A stretch of DNA of 64,000 nucleotides, taken from NCBI RefSeq assembly GCF_900090045.1, contig NC_041783.1, positions 770,001-834,000 of the forward strand, read 5' to 3'. The stretch is from Plasmodium malariae. Taxonomy: Eukaryota; Apicomplexa; Aconoidasida; Haemosporida; Plasmodiidae. Of the stretch, positions 1 through 11,300 are shown one piece after another. The translations under genes were made by a program, and so were the position numbers. The notes below the pieces were generated by a model. That model saw only the letters and a list, made by a program, of their open reading frames with translations, ran no database searches and was not told the DNA's origin. Every line of letters begins with the position of its first letter. The stretch's first letter is position 1.

Positions 1-2987
1 GCTAACAGTGAAACAAAGGTCATAAGAATAGTATAAATATTAGACACATAAATATTTATATTAAATACAATTAAATATATATAAAAAAAATAGTTTACGA
101 ATATGTGCATAATTGATAATAAAAAAGCATATATAAATATAAAAAAAAAGAAAAAAAAAGTGAACGAAGAAAAAAATGTTTTCACTTTTTCATATATTAT
201 AAATATATTTTTAATTTTATATCTTTCTTTGTATTTGTTAAGTAACAAAGGTGAGTTATCTTTATCATCATAAGATAACTCCAAGTCATCACAGTACAAA
301 TATTTGTCTTCCTCATAGTAAGTCGGGGTCAACAAGGAGTTCTTTTCGCCCTTTTCGATCTTTTGATCCTCTTCCTCGTAGTTTTCCTTTTCAGATAAGT
401 TCTCTGCACCTAAATTGTTGTTATCTCCTCTTTCTTTATGCCGTTCGTCTAAATGATTTACAACATGACGTTTTGAATTGATATTAAATATTTCATTTGT
501 TCCTATGTTTCGATTATCAGTTGAGCTATGTAAACCTGTTTCGTGTTTTCCACCTGTAACATATTTTTTTACAGTTTCTCCTTTTTCTTCTTCCCCTTTC
601 TCCTCTTCCTTTCCGCCCTCAGTAACGTTCAAAAAGTGCACCGCTTCCTTCTTTATCCATTTTTTCTTTCCATTATTTGCGGTTCTCGAATACGCCAAAT
701 TATTTTCACTACCATTAAGTATATCTTTATCTGGAATATGTACATAAGCATCTACATAATCCTGTGCTTCCTCTTGTGCATTTACAACAACTCCATCATT
801 CCTCTCGATCCCGTCGTAGTAAACGGATTTGCCTATATTTCTTTTACTGTCTAACATTTCAGAGTTTACGTTATTGTTCGAACTAGGGTTATATGGTACA
901 TTTTCTTTGTTAGTTTCTTGATAAGAAGCATTAATAGTATCGTGCTCTATGGCAATTAAACTGTTAACGGCTTCAATGCAAATTTTGTAAGGCTTCATGG
1001 TATAACTGTGGTTCTTCCTCCTAGTAAAGGTATCGTTTATTCCGCTTCTTCCGTTTATTCCGCTTCTTCCGTTTATTCCGCTTCTTCCGTTTATTCCGCT
1101 ACTTCCGTTTATTCCGCTTCTTCCGTTTATTCCGCTTCTTCCGTTTATTCCGCTACTTCCGTTTATTCCGCTACTTCCGTTTATTCCGCTACTTCCGTTT
1201 ATTCCGCTTCGTTCGCTTTTCCCATGGTTGATGCCCTTTAATTGTGGTTTACCTACTCTTGAGTTCCTTTTAATATTATACGTGGTACTAACTTCAAAAG
1301 GTTTATCTTTGATTTCAATAATACTAAGTTTGTTATTACTTAATTTATTATTTCTGAACTTGTTCAGGAGATAGTACTCATAAAAAATGGACTTTTCCAG
1401 ACTTGTGTAGGCACAAAAACTTATTTCGACATTTTTGTCTTCACACATATGTATATGAACAAGTATGTTGTCAATATTCTTGTCAGTTGAGTATATATAA
1501 TAAGTTTCGTTCAAGTAGAAACAAGTATATTTATAATTATAAAAAATTTTATATAAATTATCCCACAAATATTTTTGACTAATCCACTTATAGGTAAAAA
1601 CTATTGTCATCATAAACCCTAATAAGTCTATAAATAAAAACATAACTATGTAGTCCCTTATATCTGTATCAGCATTATTGTTTGTTACTACAAAATTTAA
1701 CGAATGTGCCAATAATTTAAATAAACTGTTCATAAGAATCAACAACGATGTTATAACACCTATATTTACATAAAACACACAGTACAATATTTTCTTTTGA
1801 TATATCTTTATATATCCGCTACATACAGAACTTATCACGATGAACACGTAGAACAAATGCTTCAAGTACCCCTTGCTGTTGCTATTAATACCATTATTGA
1901 TTCTGTCATTAATGCCATAATTGATGCTGCTATTAATTCCATTAATGAAGCTGCTGTTGTTAGTATCTCTAGCATTACTATTCTCTGTAACGGTGCTGCT
2001 ATTACTCCTTCGATTCAGCATTTCACTTCTAACCTCCTGTTTGTCGTCTGTTGTGTAGGCAAAATTGATCGTGTTCCCCACTACCTTCTTTTTGTCAGAC
2101 GACATGGACCCATCTTCCATTTCACTAGGATAAATGGATATCTCCCTCCGTTGCAAAATGAACAAATAATTGGACATTTCCAAACTATTTGAAAAGAATA
2201 AGCTGTTAAAATTTAACCTATTTTCTAAATTCTTTTTAAAAAAAAAATTAATCTCTTTTTTCTTTAACTCAGGGTCATAACAATTCACAATATTTTCATT
2301 ATTTTGTGCAGTAAAAAATAAAGTATAATTTTTTTTTTGTTTTTGTGTTTGCATGTACAAGTCATAATTTAAATTCTCGTTGTATATTTGTATATCACTT
2401 AAAATTAAAAAAATAATAAAATGAGAAATCAAGTTCAATACATAAAAACTATTTAAAATATAACTTTTTTTACTCAAATTAAAAAATAAAATAAATACAT
2501 ATGTTATTAGTGAGCTAAAATATATTAAAGACAATATGTTACTATAAATATATATCGACTGTTTGTTCATTTTGTTTTTTGGGTCCTCCTCTTTATCATA
2601 TTTGTAATATTCATTGTGTGGGTAAAAGTTATGTACACCAATATTTTCTCTATACATATTATGTAGAGCGCAATTTACATTGCTTAAAAATAAATATTTT
2701 TTATCATACACATTATCTTTTTCCCTCTCTTCACTATCATGATTGTTTGCATAACTGACGTAATTATTCAAATAATTGTGGTACTGATTTTTTACCTGAC
2801 CAATATAATTTTTTTTTTCCGTTAGTTTTGTACTAGTATAATCTTTTCTTATTCCCGCTAGCATAAATAAAAAGGGAAACATGTTCTTAAATATGTGAGT
2901 GGAACACGAGAAAAAAATTGCACATATCAGAATTAAGACCTTATTTTTTTTGGAAAAATATGAACTCTTAATCTTATACTCCGACAT
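1..2987 (-). CDS. Large multi-pass membrane protein, N-terminal part (partial, runs off window)
   Basis: An uninterrupted minus-strand frame runs from an ATG at 2987 to the left edge, 995 codons with no stop; the C-terminus is missing. The protein has a hydrophobic segment at about residues 17-45, two more at about 135-195, a cluster of three or four around residues 385-480, and another hydrophobic stretch at the window edge. The loops are hydrophilic and asparagine/lysine-rich. Residues at about 590-650 carry a tandem hexapeptide, GINGRS or GINGSS, roughly ten copies of an 18-bp unit. A looser GIN-rich stretch lies at about residues 340-370. I do not recognise a family. It could be a divergent transporter or a Plasmodium-specific membrane protein. 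The start is the first ATG after an AT-rich leader. The plus-strand ORFs across it are shadows of the repeats. Confidence 0.7.
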   Translation of the reverse strand, partial: MSEYKIKSSYFSKKNKVLILICAIFFSCSTHIFKNMFPFLFMLAGIRKDYTSTKLTEKKNYIGQVKNQYHNYLNNYVSYANNHDSEEREKDNVYDKKYLFLSNVNCALHNMYRENIGVHNFYPHNEYYKYDKEEDPKNKMNKQSIYIYSNILSLIYFSSLITYVFILFFNLSKKSYILNSFYVLNLISHFIIFLILSDIQIYNENLNYDLYMQTQKQKKNYTLFFTAQNNENIVNCYDPELKKKEINFFFKKNLENRLNFNSLFFSNSLEMSNYLFILQRREISIYPSEMEDGSMSSDKKKVVGNTINFAYTTDDKQEVRSEMLNRRSNSSTVTENSNARDTNNSSFINGINSSINYGINDRINNGINSNSKGYLKHLFYVFIVISSVCSGYIKIYQKKILYCVFYVNIGVITSLLILMNSLFKLLAHSLNFVVTNNNADTDIRDYIVMFLFIDLLGFMMTIVFTYKWISQKYLWDNLYKIFYNYKYTCFYLNETYYIYSTDKNIDNILVHIHMCEDKNVEISFCAYTSLEKSIFYEYYLLNKFRNNKLSNNKLSIIEIKDKPFEVSTTYNIKRNSRVGKPQLKGINHGKSERSGINGSSGINGSSGINGSSGINGRSGINGRSGINGSSGINGRSGINGRSGINGRSGINDTFTRRKNHSYTMKPYKICIEAVNSLIAIEHDTINASYQETNKENVPYNPSSNNNVNSEMLDSKRNIGKSVYYDGIERNDGVVVNAQEEAQDYVDAYVHIPDKDILNGSENNLAYSRTANNGKKKWIKKEAVHFLNVTEGGKEEEKGEEEKGETVKKYVTGGKHETGLHSSTDNRNIGTNEIFNINSKRHVVNHLDERHKERGDNNNLGAENLSEKENYEEEDQKIEKGEKNSLLTPTYYEEDKYLYCDDLELSYDDKDNSPLLLNKYKERYKIKNIFIIYEKVKTFFSSFTFFFFFFIFIYAFLLSIMHIFVNYFFYIYLIVFNINIYVSNIYTILMTFVSLL
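1030..1212. repeat. 18-bp coding minisatellite (GINGRS/GINGSS repeat)
   Basis: About ten tandem copies of an 18-bp unit in frame within the membrane-protein gene. Copies differ mainly at one position that switches Arg and Ser. The unit length is a multiple of three, so copy-number change keeps the frame. Confidence 0.85.
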
Positions 2988-3054
2988 TTTTGTTCCACCT
3001 GAAGTGTAATAAACATATAAACATGCATATATACATATATATATAAATAAGTAT

Positions 3055-3085
<31 letters not shown>

Positions 3086-4934
3086 CATTTTTTAAATTGT
3101 GCCAATTGTTGAGAGGTAAAAATGGAAATATTAATGTGTGTATGTGAGAACGGGTTGGCACAAGAACCAGTGGGAGTAAATAGGATGGGAGGCACAAGTG
3201 TAAAACAATTCTTAAACACGGTCATGTGCACATATAAATATATGTACACATATACGGATATATCTGTAAATGTACATATAAATTTAAATATATATGTAAA
3301 CGTATAAGTATATGTTTATAGGGGTATACAATATACATGTACATGTACGCACATGCGTACTATGCACAGACGTAATAGCATTTCATTCCATTTTTACAAA
3401 CCTTCTTTATCTCGAAATACACAAATTTTTATTTTTTAAAATATTCCTTTTTGTGGGACTCACTTTGCTTTTCTGTTCTTTTTACTTTTCTTTACGTTTC
3501 TTTACTTTTCTTTGCCTTCTTTTGCCTTGCTTTTTTTTTTTTTTTTTTTTGTAACTCATTTTATAGTATTAAACATATACTTTAATGACGGCTATAAGTA
3601 GCGTACATTCCATTCATTTTCTTTTCTATTCCTTTTTTTTTTTTTTTTTTAATTTCTTTCTCAACAGTAAAGATTAATCAAGTAAAAACGGTAAAAGTAT
3701 GCAGTGCGTTTTCTGCTTAATTTTACATGGCTAGCAAGTTACTTCCATGAGTCATAAAGTACGACTGTTCTTGGCACGTCAATTGCTTTGTACTTTTTTT
3801 TTTTTTTTTTTTTTCAGTTAATAACAAAAGTTTTTGCGTTTTGCGTTTTTGCCCTGCTTTTTCTCTCCGCTTTTTGGTATAATTAGTTACACATTATACT
3901 GCTTAACTTTTCCTTTCTTTTTGCTAATTTTCGCTCTTTTCCATTTTACCAAGCCTAATTACCTTCAGAGTTTGTATAGGTGCCTACACAACACAAGCGA
4001 ATAAAAAAGTACCTCCTTCGTTAAAACAAAAATGAAAAGAGAGTAACACAACTTGTTTAATGCATATAAGCATATACCTCCAGTTAAACAGAAAAATATA
4101 CGTAAATACTGTACACACGTGCGTAATATAATGTATAAATATTTAAGTATGTACGTATGTATGTGCACATATATTTATACGCATGTTATGAACTTAATTT
4201 ACTGGCACGTGCAATTATTCGGCTTTATAAATTTCTTACACATTCTCTTATAATGCCTTTTGGTTCTGCTCTTTTTATTTTTTTTTCCCTCACACTTCGT
4301 TTTTCTTCTTTTCTACGAGTACATATAAACATATATATAAACATACATACACATATATATATATATATATGTATAAACCTATTTGCAAGTACAGTATATA
4401 GTTTTTTTCTTCCTCGTTGGATATAATAAGATAAAACAATTTGAATATCCTAATTTACAAATTTATTTTTTTTGACACTAATTTTATTGTATAATAAGAT
4501 TTTTTTTTTTTTTCTAGCGAAAAGTAATGAGAGGTCGTATTATTCGCACATATACTCACATAAATATGCACCTATAAGTACGATTATGCCCCTATAGGTA
4601 TGCATATGCACTTATAGGTGCACATATGTACTTATGTGCACATTTACATATGCTGATGACGTATCATTCGTAGTGAAGGTTAAAATGAGGCCATACCTTA
4701 TTTTATTTAGTTTTATTTTTTTTGAGAGCCAAATAATAGTACCTAGCATAAAGCACATTTTCTTGTTTGATTATTCCCGTATATAAAATAATTTTAAGCG
4801 GGACTGTTCAGTTTCCGTTCGTTCGGTCTGTCATATTTCGTTCATTTTTTTTTTTTACAAATCAATATTTTCATTGATCGTTTTCATTTTATATATAATT
4901 ATCCGTACTCGTCCTTTAGGATTATTTTAAATGT
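2988..4934. other. Intergenic region, mostly low complexity
   Basis: Divergent spacer between the left membrane-protein gene and UCH54. It holds (TA)n tracts, poly(T) runs near 3530, 3640 and 3800, and short TACATA-type repeats. The only stretch that looks coding is a plus-strand ORF starting at 3122, whose first 34 codons are less AT-rich and carry residues such as ENGLAQEPVG before it decays into microsatellite. It could be a first exon ending at 3222, but no partner exon was found. Confidence 0.4.
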
Positions 4935-5240
4935 TCTTTTTAGCATTATATCGTTTATCTTTTTAGCGTTATATCGTTTATCTTTTTAGCATTATATCGT
5001 TTATCTTTTTAGCATTACATCGTTTATCTTTTTAGCATTATATCGTTTATCTTTTTAGCATTACATCGTTTATCTTTTTAGCATTACATCGTTTATCTTT
5101 TTAGCATTATATCTTTATCTTTTTAGCATTATATCGTTCATCTTTTTAGCATTATATCGTTTATCTTTTTAGCATTATATCGTTTATCTTTTTAGCATTA
5201 TATCGTTTATCTTTTTTGCATTATATCATTTACCTTTTTA
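4935..5240. repeat. 23-bp minisatellite upstream of UCH54
   Basis: About 13 copies of a 23-bp unit with core TTTTTAGCATTATATCG, with scattered point variants (GCGTT, TACATC). It is non-coding on both strands and lies about 360 bp before the UCH54 start, so it may sit in the promoter or 5' leader. Confidence 0.85.
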
Positions 5241-5595
5241 CCATTTTACAATTTCATATTTTTTTTTTTTTTTTTTAAATAGCATTCATGAAATATTTTA
5301 CATTTTGTGTTTCAATTATTTGCGATTTTTCCCCTGTTACTCGATTTATTTTCTGTTAAGGCCTCAATTTTTTTTTAAATTTAAATATCCTCATAAATAC
5401 GCACGTACATACCCATACATACGTATACATACATACATACATACATACATACATACACATACATACCCATACATACGTATACATACACATACATACGTAT
5501 ACATACATACATATTTCTATACGTGCACATACATATTTCTATACGTACACATACATATTTCTATACGTGCACATATATGCGTAGGGGAAATCAAA

Positions 5596-6885
5596 ATGCA
5601 GAAGGAGAATGAGGACGTCGGAGAGTGGTGCTTGATCGAAAGCAACCCATGCATTTTCTTCGATATGTTATATAGGATGGGGGCAAAAAACATATCAGTA
5701 GAAGATGTATACGATATGGAATATTTTGATGATTATATAAATAACAAAGATAAGATAAGTATACATAATATACTAAGTGCTGAAGAGTATAAGAGTGAAG
5801 GCGATAAAGTAAGTGATAGTGAAAATGGGATGAAGAGCAGTTGTGCAGAAGATAAAACAATATATAAGAATAACATATGTATAGAAACTAAATATAATAA
5901 ATTGTTAAAAAACAATAGCTATATTTATGGTATTATATTCTTATTCAATATAGGGAAAAATTATAAAAGGAATAAATATATAGAACATGACGTTCCCGAA
6001 AATTTATTTTTTGCAAAGCAGGTTATTTCTAATGCATGTGCAACACAAGCAATATTATCTATCGTTTTGAATAAGGATATTGGACTATGTGCTGAAATAA
6101 AAAATATAAAATCGTTTAGTAGAAATTTTGATAGTTCTATGAAAGGACTCACATTATCAAACTGCAACTTTCTTCGTAATATTCATAATTCGTATAAGAC
6201 GCCTATATATATAGATAAAGAGGACCATCTGGATGATAAAAAAAGATCGCATGATGCTTTTCATTTTGTTTCTTACATACAATACGATGATAGGGTTTAC
6301 TTGTTAGACGGATTGCAAGAAGGACCAGTCTTGATAGGTGAGGAAGGAACACCAGTGGGGGAAGCAGACCCAGTGGGAGAAAAAAAAAATTGGATCGATC
6401 TTGCCAGGGAGCACATTAAAAAAGAAATTAATGAAATGTGCAACTCAAAGGATGATAGAGAAAACAGGTTTAATATTTTAACTATTATAAAAGATAAGCA
6501 AAGTATTATTCAAAATTTTCTTAACATCCATAGAATTATCAGACAGAGAACAAATATTAAATTAATAAGTTTAGGTGAAAATATTGAACTAAATGATGAA
6601 ATTAATGAAGATGATTATAATTCTGCGAATTTACCTTCCGTCGATGATTTACCTGATGATGTAAATAAATTATATGATATTTTACAAAATGCAAATTTTG
6701 AAATTGACTATTTAGAAAGACTTTTAAATGAACAGATAGAAATAAAAAATATGTGGAATAAAGAACGCACTTTTAAATTCTTCAATTTTTACCCATTTAT
6801 CATGTCTTCTCTCAATCTTATGGCCAAACATAAAATTTTAAAAGATAGCTACCAAAAGGAAAAACTAAAAAAATCAACGGCCTGA
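5596..6885 (+). CDS. UCH54: Ubiquitin C-terminal hydrolase, UCH37/UCHL5 type (UCH54)
   Basis: A peptidase C12 deubiquitinase of 429 residues that removes ubiquitin, and in P. falciparum reportedly also NEDD8, from substrates. Catalytic elements in order: oxyanion Gln142, nucleophile Cys148 in NACATQ, His223 in DAFHFVSY and Asp238 in LLDGLQ. The C-terminal third is helical with a lysine-rich end (SYQKEKLKK), like the ULD/KEKE tail of UCH37, which docks to the proteasome. Residues 50-105 are a Plasmodium-type insert between the N-terminal beta strand and the catalytic core. The frame is open upstream to 5305, but those codons read through TACA microsatellite. I chose the ATG at 5596 because MQKENEDVGEW begins the conserved N-terminus. 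All catalytic residues are present, so it should be active. Confidence 0.9.
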   Translation: MQKENEDVGEWCLIESNPCIFFDMLYRMGAKNISVEDVYDMEYFDDYINNKDKISIHNILSAEEYKSEGDKVSDSENGMKSSCAEDKTIYKNNICIETKYNKLLKNNSYIYGIIFLFNIGKNYKRNKYIEHDVPENLFFAKQVISNACATQAILSIVLNKDIGLCAEIKNIKSFSRNFDSSMKGLTLSNCNFLRNIHNSYKTPIYIDKEDHLDDKKRSHDAFHFVSYIQYDDRVYLLDGLQEGPVLIGEEGTPVGEADPVGEKKNWIDLAREHIKKEINEMCNSKDDRENRFNILTIIKDKQSIIQNFLNIHRIIRQRTNIKLISLGENIELNDEINEDDYNSANLPSVDDLPDDVNKLYDILQNANFEIDYLERLLNEQIEIKNMWNKERTFKFFNFYPFIMSSLNLMAKHKILKDSYQKEKLKKSTA

Positions 6886-7121
6886 TCTGGTCAGGCAAAA
6901 GCAACTTTTCATGGCACATAAATGGACCAACTTCCGCGGGGAACTGCACATATCCTTACGCCCATGCGTGTATATATATGCATGCATATGTGCATGTATG
7001 TATATATATGGGAAAGCAGGGATAGTTTTGTCGTAACGCAAAAAGGTGTGGAGACGTGCACGTATAAAATCTCGAGGACGTGGGTAGAAGTGTAAATTAG
7101 GATATTAACAATAAACATTTT

Positions 7122-7294
7122 ATGTGTTGTGCGGGAGTGGCCTTATTGGATTCCTACGAACATTCCGCGCAAGGGGAAGTGATGTACATGTGTATATATA
7201 TATATATGTGTGTGTGTGTATGTATGTATGTATATATGTATGTATGTATATATGTATATATGTATGTATGTATGTATATATGTATGTATATATG

Positions 7295-7328
<34 letters not shown>

Positions 7329-7526
7329 TGTATGTATGTATGTATGTATGTATGTATGTATGTATGTATGTATGTATGTATGTATGTATGTATGTATATA
7401 TATATGCATTCATGTGTGGAAAAGTGTAATTTCCAGAGAAACGAACAAATTGTTATCCTTCATGTAATGCAGGTAGAGATATGTAAATGTGTTGACGCAT
7501 TTTTATTGTTCTCCTTGCTTAGTTAA
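7122..7526 (+). CDS. Candidate small two-exon gene whose intron is a TATG microsatellite
   Basis: The plus-strand ORF is open throughout, but only its ends look like protein. Codons 1-19 (7122-7178) start MCCAGVALLDSYEHS and have balanced composition. Codons after 7437 read RNEQIVILHVMQVE and end in a hydrophobic LLFSLLS before a stop. The middle is pure TATG repeat. A GT follows codon 19 at 7179, and an acceptor with TTCCAG precedes 7437, both in phase 0. Splicing 7179-7436 would give a 48-residue protein. No family recognised. The unspliced 134-residue reading is less believable. Confidence 0.35.
7190..7408. repeat. TATG/TATA tetranucleotide microsatellite
   Basis: About 200 bp of nearly uninterrupted TATG with occasional TATA units. 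It generates long spurious ORFs of alternating Tyr/Met/Val/Cys or Ile/His/Thr in several frames on both strands. Confidence 0.95.
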
Positions 7527-7538
7527 TTTGTATGTTTT

Positions 7539-7573
<35 letters not shown>

Positions 7574-7805
7574 GAATAATTCATTGTAACATATTCACAG
7601 CATCAAGTTAACATTCATTTTGAACATTTTAGTGCCTGAATTAATATATTTTTACATATCAATATTTTCAACTCTCTTCGCTCATTTCATCCTTTTCATT
7701 ATTTTCACGTATTTTCCTCATTTTGTCCTTTTTTTTTTTTTTATTTTTAAATAATAATTCATTATTCTCATTAAACCATTTACCTTACTCTTGTTATCAT
7801 TTCTT

Positions 7806-7840
<35 letters not shown>

Positions 7841-8174
7841 CTACTACACATAACTCGCTCATCTCTCTTTTACGTTAAATTGTGTTTTAAAAAAAATAAT
7901 AATCTTTAAAGGTATTTTGTGTCAGAACTGTTAGCAATAGGGATAAAAAAAAAAAAAAAAGGAATATGATCGGAAAAAAATTTATGTCTATACAATATGT
8001 GTGCCTTTTTTTGCACTACTCGCGCTTATATATATATGTACTTATGTACATTTAAATATGTATTTATGTATCTATGTACATACATACACTTATGTACGTA
8101 TTCATAAAGTTACCCCTTAAAGGTGCTCATGTTCACCCCCTACTTTGCTGCTTTTCCTCATCACTGCAGTATTA
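7527..8174. other. Intergenic region, homopolymer-rich
   Basis: Very long poly(T) runs near 7540, 7730 and 7810, a poly(A) run near 7950, then TACATA-like sequence. No coding signal seen. Confidence 0.5.
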
Positions 8175-8306
8175 ATGGACGAAAGCCATCATGAATACGG
8201 GTAAGAAGGCGAATATAAACATTTTATAAAGTCAACGAGAGTATTATAAACATACATTAAATTTACATTATAGGCTGAACGCACATGATAGAGTTAAATA
8301 CGCATG
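8175..8306 (+). other. Candidate 5' exons upstream of the TPR gene
   Basis: Two short coding-like exons with strong splice sites. Exon 8175-8200 begins ATG (MDESHHEY) and ends at GG before GTAAGA. Exon 8274-8306 follows a TATAG acceptor, encodes LNAHDRVKYA and ends before GTAAGC. Both boundaries are in phase 2, so they join cleanly. A third boundary into the TPR frame is possible at a weak acceptor near 8392; other acceptors lead to early stops. A CTGCAG acceptor also precedes the first ATG. They are either the true N-terminus of the TPR gene or part of a separate small transcript. Confidence 0.35.
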
Positions 8307-8361
8307 GTAAGCCAAGCACACGCGGTAATACTTTTCAAATGAGCCAATTCATACAAAACAT

Positions 8362-11300
8362 ATGATGAAGGAACGCGTTACAGAAGACAAAGGAAAAAGG
8401 ACAAAGAAAAAGTTAAACAAGTACACATATGATAAGAATAAACTAGAGTACATAAGTTTCCTATGTGAAGAGGATGACATCAATTTCTTTTGTACGTTTA
8501 GTGAAGAGTGTAAATCTCGCACAGATCACAATAGTTTAAATAAAAATTTATATAAATGTAGAGATAATATAAAATATGGAAATATCAATGAACACAATTT
8601 AAAGTATAGCATTTATGAAGATACATACTTAACAGTACTAGTTCACAATGAAAATATTGCTTCGGACGAACGGTCTTGTTCTTCCATAGCATATATATAT
8701 GAACAATTTTATTTAAATTACTGTGATATATTTTACACAGATTATAAAAGAAATACACAAAATTTTGTAAAAAATTATGAAGAAGATATCAACTTCTTTC
8801 ATTTAATAAGTAAGAAAAAAAAAAAAAAGAAAAAAAAAAAAGGAGGAATAGGAACAACAGGAGAAGGGGCGGAGTTGTATAATATCACAGGAACAAATAA
8901 TACTCGCTTCCTATCATGTTATAAGACACCACTTGATCCATATGTAAGAACAGGAAAGGATATAAACGTTTTGCATGAACCCTGTGATATTATAATATCA
9001 CCATATATTGCTTACAGTAAATTGCAAAGCTGTATACTTGAATATTATATACCCACCATAAAATGTGGTATTACCCCTTGTTATTTGAGTAAACATTTAA
9101 AAAATGAAAAAAAAAAAGAAAACAACCTTTACGATTGCAATATTTGTAATGTTATTATAAATAGAAAAGATGTTACTAGGGGAAGCAAGTACAGTACTAC
9201 ACACACGTCAGATGGCTATAAAAAAAAAAAAATTAAAAAAAAAAATAAAATAAATAACAGAATTATTATAACTCCACAAGTAAAACGCGAAAAGAAGGAT
9301 ACAACAGGAAGACAGTCAAAAGAGAATATAAAACAAAGGAGGAATAAAAAAAAGAGAAAAAATGAACAATTTTTTACTTCCCATGATCCTCTATTTCGTC
9401 TTTATAATTACACCTCGAGCGATGAAAGTACCATGTGTTTTTCCAAATTTTTACCTGAACAGCAAGGTACCAAAAAAAAAAATAAACTGGGAATATTAAC
9501 ATCAAGGGCGAATGTTACAAAAGGGGAAGAAGAGAATAACGGCATGGTTATTTTCAACGACATCATAGAACTCTGCAAGCAAAATAAAATATTCACCCTA
9601 AAGGACAAACAAAAGGGGCTTTTACATGTGTGTAAAAATGAGTTCAAATGTGTAAGGGAAAAAAAGACTTTACAAAAAAGTGTGCGGGAAGAATATTCTA
9701 CGGAACAGCTGAAACACCATAACACAGTGAGCACAGCACGTGAAATGCCACCCGAGAAGTTTAATAAATCCTCAATCGCTAGAAACTTGTCGTCTTGTTC
9801 CTACATTAATAGCGGCTGTTATGAACACCCCAGTGGATCCCACTTAACAAAGTATGCTCAAAAAATAGGGAATAATGATAACGTACAACGGATGTATAAG
9901 AAAAGAAGCTTCAGCACATGCTCTTCTTCATGTGCACCCAAAGTGGATAAAGTGGAAGCGATATCTCAAATGAATAAGATGTGCAAAATAAGTTTATTTC
10001 GAAACGAGAACGTGAGCGGAATGAGAGAAGGAATAATAAATAAGGATAAAAGGGAAGAAAAAGCTGAAGTAAAAATTGAGGAAAAAACTGAAGAAAAAAT
10101 TGAAAAAACAAGTGAAATAAATATTGGCAATATTCAAATTATAAACAACGCGAATGTCAAAAGGAGGAGGGAAAACGACTTATTGAAAAAGCAAATTCTT
10201 ATAGGGTTAAACCAAAAGTACTATAATCCATTGCACCTAGAAAAAATAGTGAGCAGCAGAAATTGTGCTCTAGGTAAAGGCAAAATAATATCAAAAGAGA
10301 AGAAAAAAAATTTAGATATAAAAAGAAATAAAAAAAAAAATGAGATAATACTAAACGACATTAACAGTACAGTCTCTTTAAAAAATTCCACGTTTCTAAA
10401 ACATAAATTTTGTTCTTTATATATGCATGGAAAATATACTTTGATCTGCCAATTGTACAGATACGACTACATATATATAGACTTTCACATTACATATATA
10501 TATATAAAATCGTTAATAAAATTAAAGAAATATAAATCTTGTTTGAAATACATTTATGATATTAATGAAAAGAATCTAAACATATTTAACAGAAGAATCT
10601 TGCACTTCTTCTGTGGAATTTGCTATGAAAAGTTACACCACTTTAAATTAAGCTCTATGGAATATTCAAAAGTAGTAGTTAACCAAATGGATGATAATAA
10701 AACTAAAGCGTCTACTAATCTTATTCCTATGTGTGAGCTACATAAGGAATATAAAACTAATGTGGATGAAATAAAGCCATTCGTTCTTAGCTGTTTGGAT
10801 AAATTAATAGGATGTTATCAGGTGAAAACACATGAAGAGTATAACTTAGTTAATTATGTTCAACAAAACTACTACTTTGGGAAACTTATAAACTATTACT
10901 TATGTAAACTAAGTGATAAGAAAAATAAAGGGACATATAATATTATGGAATATCAGAACACGCAAAATGAGATATCCTTTAGGAAGGTCCCTTTGTTTTT
11001 CGGTGATAACAAAAATTGCTCGAGGAAATCCTCTTTCTTTTATGGTGACAACAAAAATTACATGAACATGGTCAGGAAAATTCAACCATATAATAGTAGC
11101 ACAAAAATGATTGACGGATTTTATAAAGTAAGTTTTTCAGACAGAGCCAGCGAGCATAATTATAGGAACGGACATTTTAACAACAATATTACGAACGAAA
11201 ATAATAAGAAAAATATTACTCCTATTTTTTACAATAAAATTATAAATGAGGAGGGAGTGCTAAATAGGAGAACCTTGGAAAATTTAAGTACAATTCACCA

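Noticed and set aside
1008..1241. Plus-strand Val/Tyr/Ser/Ala repeat ORF
   Set aside because: Antisense shadow of the GINGRS repeat in the minus-strand membrane protein, whose frame is open for 995 codons.
7120..7467. Several overlapping ORFs of Tyr/Ile/His/Thr or Met/Cys/Tyr/Val on both strands
   Set aside because: They are frames through the TATG microsatellite; only the ends of one of them look like protein.
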